From: Pseudomonadota bacterium
Lineage (GTDB): Bacteria > Myxococcota_A > UBA9160 > SZUA-336
Length of the DNA stretch: 64,000 nucleotides
Assembly (NCBI GenBank): GCA_003247575.1
Contig: QJZC01000029.1
Span: forward strand, 1-64,000
Direction: 5' to 3'
Made by a program: the position numbers and the translations under genes. Below are positions 60,898-64,000 of this stretch, one piece after another. How positions within the stretch are numbered: the stretch's first letter is position 1; the number at the start of each line of letters is the position of its first letter. Below the pieces are notes generated by a model, which did not search any database, had not been told where the DNA came from, and saw only the letters and a program-made list of their open reading frames with translations.

Positions 60898-61753
60898 CCG
60901 TCCCGTCGAGTACCAGGTCGGGGACGCGCCGCGCGAGGCACTGCATGAAGCCGGCGCGGTCGCGGGGTGAGATGCGATAGCCGAAGCTCTTATCGCTTCG
61001 TTCGACGAGGAGCACGTGTAGCGACCAGCCCATCGCGTAGCCGCGAAACGTCGACTCGACGCCTCCGCACGCATGCACCGATCGGATCTTCGACAGGGCA
61101 ACGCGCATGTGAATCGGACCACTGTGCATGTGCAAGTCGGTATCGGTGATGCGATAGCGGGTCGTCGCCCAGAACCAGAGGCCCAATGCGCCAGAAAGAC
61201 CGCCGATGATCCAGGCAACGAGGGCCTCGCCTGACGTCGGCATCGTGAGCGCAACTCCCACCGTGCCAATCCAGATCGCCAAAGCCATGCTCCAGACCAT
61301 GATCGTCGCCCACCGATCCTGCGCCGATGGAAAGACGTCCTGACGCGCTACGTTCGGGGTCCCACGACCCACCTGCGCGTCGATCGCATCCACGAGCTTT
61401 CCTGCATTGGATGTGTAGACTCGGTGCTCGACCGTGCCACTGCGGTCGGAGTAGAAATCAGCGGCATCGTATCGAACGAAGAAGCAGCCTGGGCCGATCG
61501 TACCGTACTGCAGATTCGCGTCGGTGATGGCCGCGAGCGGTATCTCGGCCACTTCCCAATGAGCCTTGACGGCCAGAGTCCTTTCCGTGAGTACGACCCA
61601 GCCAAAGCCTCCCTTGTGCCCCGTGAGGCGAAAGTGCGGCGAGCGGTACTTCCGATAGCGCAGAGACAGCGGGCAGCCCTCCTCGCAGGCGACGAGACCT
61701 TCGGCTTCGAGCGCGGCACGGCGTGCCCGCGGAACCTTCCCCAACCCCAGCAT
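60779..61753 (-). CDS. PH-domain (bPH_6-type) membrane protein
   Basis: 324 residues. Residues ~30-140 are a beta-rich soluble part; two membrane helices follow (TIMVWSMALAIWIGTVGVAL and ALVAWIIGGLSGALGLWFWA), then a bacterial PH-like domain TRYRITDTDLHMHSGPIHMR and YRISPRDRAGFMQCLARRVP. The last ~45 residues are Arg/Ser/Pro-rich and overlap the convergent GFA gene by 119 nt, so the real functional end may be around CLARRVPDL. GAGG precedes ATG 61753. Function unknown. Confidence 0.72.
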   Translation of the reverse strand: MLGLGKVPRARRAALEAEGLVACEEGCPLSLRYRKYRSPHFRLTGHKGGFGWVVLTERTLAVKAHWEVAEIPLAAITDANLQYGTIGPGCFFVRYDAADFYSDRSGTVEHRVYTSNAGKLVDAIDAQVGRGTPNVARQDVFPSAQDRWATIMVWSMALAIWIGTVGVALTMPTSGEALVAWIIGGLSGALGLWFWATTRYRITDTDLHMHSGPIHMRVALSKIRSVHACGGVESTFRGYAMGWSLHVLLVERSDKSFGYRISPRDRAGFMQCLARRVPDLVLDGTVSASTPAARQASAFRRSEGEPDPSRPSGRRDSRRPPSEV

Positions 61754-61907
61754 AGCTGAGCCTCATGGTTGCAGCGTTCCGAGAGTTCCGAAAGTGTTGC
61801 GCGCCAGCCTGTCGATAGTGAGAGCGAGAGAACCCACCCGCACTACGCACTCGTAGACATGAGCAGACCTTGACTGAACATCCGGACGGAGGTGGAGTCC
61901 ACTTCTC

Positions 61908-62021
61908 ATGCGTATCAGGATCATTCTATCCAGCATCCCACTTCTCGCCGTCGCCGCGTGGATGCTGTTGGTCATTCTCTGGGGCGACTTCGGTACCTTC
62001 CTTGGTTGGTGGGCCGACTAG
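61908..62021 (+). CDS. candidate small membrane protein (37 residues)
   Basis: Too short for usual gene callers: MRIRIILSSIPLLAVAAWML continues as LVILWGDFGTFLGWWAD. A basic N-terminus and one strong membrane helix ending in Trp-rich interface residues give the profile of a genuine single-pass small protein. GGAGGTGGAG lies just upstream at a workable distance. It sits in the 340-bp gap between the divergent PH-domain and PhyH genes. Confidence 0.5.
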   Translation: MRIRIILSSIPLLAVAAWMLLVILWGDFGTFLGWWAD

Positions 62022-62095
62022 CTCGCTTCCACCCCAGCCCAAGGGAGTATCGTGTACCCTTCGGGCGGAACCAAGCGAGACCTCGGTAACCAGCG

Positions 62096-62800
62096 GTGGC
62101 ACTGTCAGCCTCCGCGGAATCCTGGGTGTTGGGTGGCGAGAGTCGGGGAGTGAGAACCGAAGACCTGATAGAGAACGGATACATGTGGGCATCCGTTACA
62201 CGTCGCGAGGCGCTCTGCGACCTTCCTGCATCGAACGCCCCCATCCGCGATGTGCTCGCGACAGATTCACCCTACCGCACAGTCGCCCTCCAGTCAGAGC
62301 TCCGCGGCGTCGCCTCCCGCGTTCTAGGTGAGCAGGCCTGGGCAGTCCGATCCAGCCTCTTCACGAAGTCGGCGGAATCCGATTGGTTCGTCCCGTGGCA
62401 CCAAGATCAGACTGTGTGCGTACAGCGGCGTAGAGAAGCCCCGGGGTTCTCCAACTGGACACGCAAGGGGGGAATCGACTATGCGACCGCTCCCCTAGCC
62501 GTGTTGCAGACAGTGATCGCGCTGCGGCTCCATGTCGACCCATGCCCGGCCGGCGCGGGTCCGCTCGAGGTGATTCCGGGCACGCACCGCACCCTGCATG
62601 ACGCCGCCGCGCGACACCAACTGATCTCCACAATCCCCGCGAAGATCCTTGCCGTTGCTCCTGGAGACATCCTCGTGATGAGTCCCCTGATTCTTCATCG
62701 CTCCCGTCGCATGGAATGCGGAGGGACACGGCGAATCCTTCATGTGGAGTTCACCTGCCAATCGCTACCTGATCCGCTCCGATGGAAGTATCAACTCTGA
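62096..62800 (+). CDS. phytanoyl-CoA dioxygenase (PhyH) family protein
   Basis: Fe(II)/2-oxoglutarate oxygenase-like protein of 234 residues. The facial triad is visible: His102 and Asp104 in WHQDQ, and distal His201 in LILHRSRR, with Arg in TRRILHVEF for 2-oxoglutarate. GPLEVIPGTHR is the usual loop between them. The GTG start at 62096 gives a 20-residue lead before ENGYMW; a later GTG near 62150 is possible. The substrate is unknown; many bacterial members act on small metabolites. Confidence 0.88.
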   Translation: MALSASAESWVLGGESRGVRTEDLIENGYMWASVTRREALCDLPASNAPIRDVLATDSPYRTVALQSELRGVASRVLGEQAWAVRSSLFTKSAESDWFVPWHQDQTVCVQRRREAPGFSNWTRKGGIDYATAPLAVLQTVIALRLHVDPCPAGAGPLEVIPGTHRTLHDAAARHQLISTIPAKILAVAPGDILVMSPLILHRSRRMECGGTRRILHVEFTCQSLPDPLRWKYQL

Positions 62801-62827
62801 GGCTTGGGGACGGAGATTCGCTCGAAG

Positions 62828-63307
62828 ATGACCCCCGCAATCGCGTTTCTGAATTCAGCAGGCGTCGCCTTCAAGGTCCACGAGTTCGAGTCGATGCAGG
62901 GACGGAGCTATGGTCGTGAGGCGGCTAGCGCACTTGGACTACCCGAGGAGCGCGTGTTCAAGACGCTCGTTGTGAAGGTCGATTTCCAGCGGCTGGCCGT
63001 GGCCGTTCTACCTGTCAGCGGCGAGTTGAACCTGAAGCTGTTCGCGGCTGCCGCCGAGGGGAAGCGGGCGGCCGTGGCGCCGGCTCGCGAAGCGGAGCGA
63101 GCGACAGGGTACGTCCTTGGGGGCATCAGCCCGCTCGGACAACGTCAGACCCTGCTCACGGTCCTAGACAGTTCTGCGCTCCGCCACGCGACCATCTTCG
63201 TGAGTGGCGGACGCCGCGGCCTCGAGCTGGAACTGAGCGGATCCCTCCTGCGCTCTCTCTGTCACGCCAAGGTGACCACCATTGCACGAGCTGGAGCTAC
63301 GGGCTAG
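62828..63307 (+). CDS. YbaK/EbsC-type aminoacyl-tRNA deacylase
   Basis: 159-residue editing-domain protein of the YbaK (Cys-tRNA-Pro hydrolase) group: TPAIAFLNSAGVAFKVHEFE, GLPEERVFKTLVVKVD with the conserved Lys, PVSGELNLKLFAAAAEGKRA, and GYVLGGISPLGQ with GGISP. It removes mischarged cysteine from tRNA-Pro in known members. ATG 62828 matches the family start; the frame extends to 62804 without need. Confidence 0.93.
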   Translation: MTPAIAFLNSAGVAFKVHEFESMQGRSYGREAASALGLPEERVFKTLVVKVDFQRLAVAVLPVSGELNLKLFAAAAEGKRAAVAPAREAERATGYVLGGISPLGQRQTLLTVLDSSALRHATIFVSGGRRGLELELSGSLLRSLCHAKVTTIARAGATG

Positions 63308-63423
63308 AGAATATCGCGCTCGAACCGCACCGCTCGCTGATCGATGGACATGCTCGGCGACGCACTAGTCTATCCCTCGGAACGCAAGAACCTGGCGGCC
63401 CCACGAACAAGGCGGGACTCGGC

Positions 63424-63747
63424 ATGAAGTCAATTCTGTTCTTTATCGCAGCGGCTCTCTTCGAGATCGCGGGATGCTTCTCGTTCTGGACCTGGCTCCG
63501 CGGGGGCGGTTCGTGGTGGCTCATCCTCCCAGGGATACTGAGCCTCTCCCTGTTCGCCCTTTGCCTTACGCAAATCGAGACCGCCCATGCGGGCCGCGCC
63601 TATGCGGCGTACGGCGGAATCTACATCGCCAGCTCCCTGCTGTGGCTACGCGGGGTAAAAGGCGTATCCCCGGATCGATGGGAAATTCTCGGCTCCGTCA
63701 TCTGCACTCTCGGCGCATCGGTCATCCTCTTGGGACCGCGGCCATAG
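63424..63747 (+). CDS. ynfA: YnfA/UPF0060 family small membrane protein
   Basis: 107 residues, four transmembrane helices, with the YnfA signature AALFEIAGCFSFWTWLRGG, then AYAAYGGIYIASSLLWLRGV and GVSPDRWEILGSVICTLGAS. Related to small multidrug-resistance-like transporters, but function is largely undefined. It stands alone, with a 116-nt gap upstream in which I see no gene. Confidence 0.95.
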   Translation: MKSILFFIAAALFEIAGCFSFWTWLRGGGSWWLILPGILSLSLFALCLTQIETAHAGRAYAAYGGIYIASSLLWLRGVKGVSPDRWEILGSVICTLGASVILLGPRP

Positions 63748-63816
63748 CGCACACACCCCCTTTCCGGAGGCCTCCAGCCTGGTGAGCGCCAGACCGGTGA
63801 TGCTACACAGTGTAAG

Positions 63817-64000
63817 ATGGGACTTTCCGAGGCAACGAAACAGGCGACGCGCGACGAGTGGCGTGAGTTGGGATTCTTCTACGAGTGCACGACTGCGCCT
63901 CCATGCTGGCGCTTCGTCGGCTCAGCGACCGGACTCGAAGAACTTGTAAAGCTTCTAGACGCATACATTCTCAATCCCAGCAATCAATCCTTCTCTGAAC
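63817..64000 (+). CDS. hypothetical protein, 3'-truncated by the window
   Basis: The frame opens at ATG 63817 and runs off the right edge after 61 codons. MGLSEATKQATRDEWRELGF is followed by FYECTTAPPCWRFVGSATGL and EELVKLLDAYILNPSNQS. The pattern (DEWRELGFFYE, WRFVGS, LL..Y..NP) is like a family of small uncharacterised proteins that I know only as hypothetical. No ribosome site is convincing. Confidence 0.55.
   Translation, partial: MGLSEATKQATRDEWRELGFFYECTTAPPCWRFVGSATGLEELVKLLDAYILNPSNQSFSE

Overview
The window is GC-rich, densely packed bacterial DNA, with many ATGA, GTGA and TTGA stop/start overlaps. The MglA/MglB polarity module, a complete-looking classical menaquinone branch, an exosortase-associated acyltransferase and a paired acyl-CoA dehydrogenase operon suggest an uncultured member of the former Deltaproteobacteria (Myxococcota-like or related). 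That placement is inference from gene content only; no rRNA gene is present.

Layout. 1-4.1 kb: the end of a UbiA-type phosphoribosyltransferase, then an HxlR-SCP2 regulator driving two acyl-CoA dehydrogenase-like genes behind a 7-9-7 inverted repeat. 4.1-6.9 kb (minus strand): a PEP-CTERM/exosortase-type acyltransferase with a 22-bp palindrome upstream, a long perfect hairpin, an AEC permease, a lipoprotein cytochrome c and rpmG. 7.1-16.5 kb: rmlA, a thioesterase, an SRPBCC protein, fdhD with an FdhF/YdeP-type molybdo-oxidoreductase, a GT2 glycosyltransferase, an ABC-class ATPase of the PF09818 type and small unknowns.

17.1-29.1 kb: an acyl-CoA ligase, then one long overlapping run merR-menG-menF-menD-menH-menA-menC-menE-DUF2878-CHI-like. 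It turns chorismate into menaquinone but lacks menB and the thioesterase step. 29-35 kb: a two-component system, a HEFTH lipoprotein and a secreted M20 peptidase.

35.0-43.0 kb: SRP RNA-dnaX-ybaB-recR-mglB-mglA, followed by a 1,284-residue kinase/STAND-type protein whose key kinase and ATPase residues are substituted. 43-52.8 kb: an alpha/beta hydrolase without its serine, a P450, then the housekeeping run priA-def-fmt-htpX-rsmB-rpe, whose last codons overlap a tRNA-Ile(CAU).

52.8-64 kb is accessory: a DUF4402 pilin-chaperone-usher operon directly beyond the tRNA, an unknown gene ending at a 252-bp inverted-repeat element, a Phd/VapC pair with a single-base frameshift in the toxin, a second HxlR regulator with its own operator beside a GFA enzyme, a PH-domain membrane protein, a 37-residue membrane peptide, a PhyH dioxygenase, YbaK, YnfA and a gene cut by the right edge.
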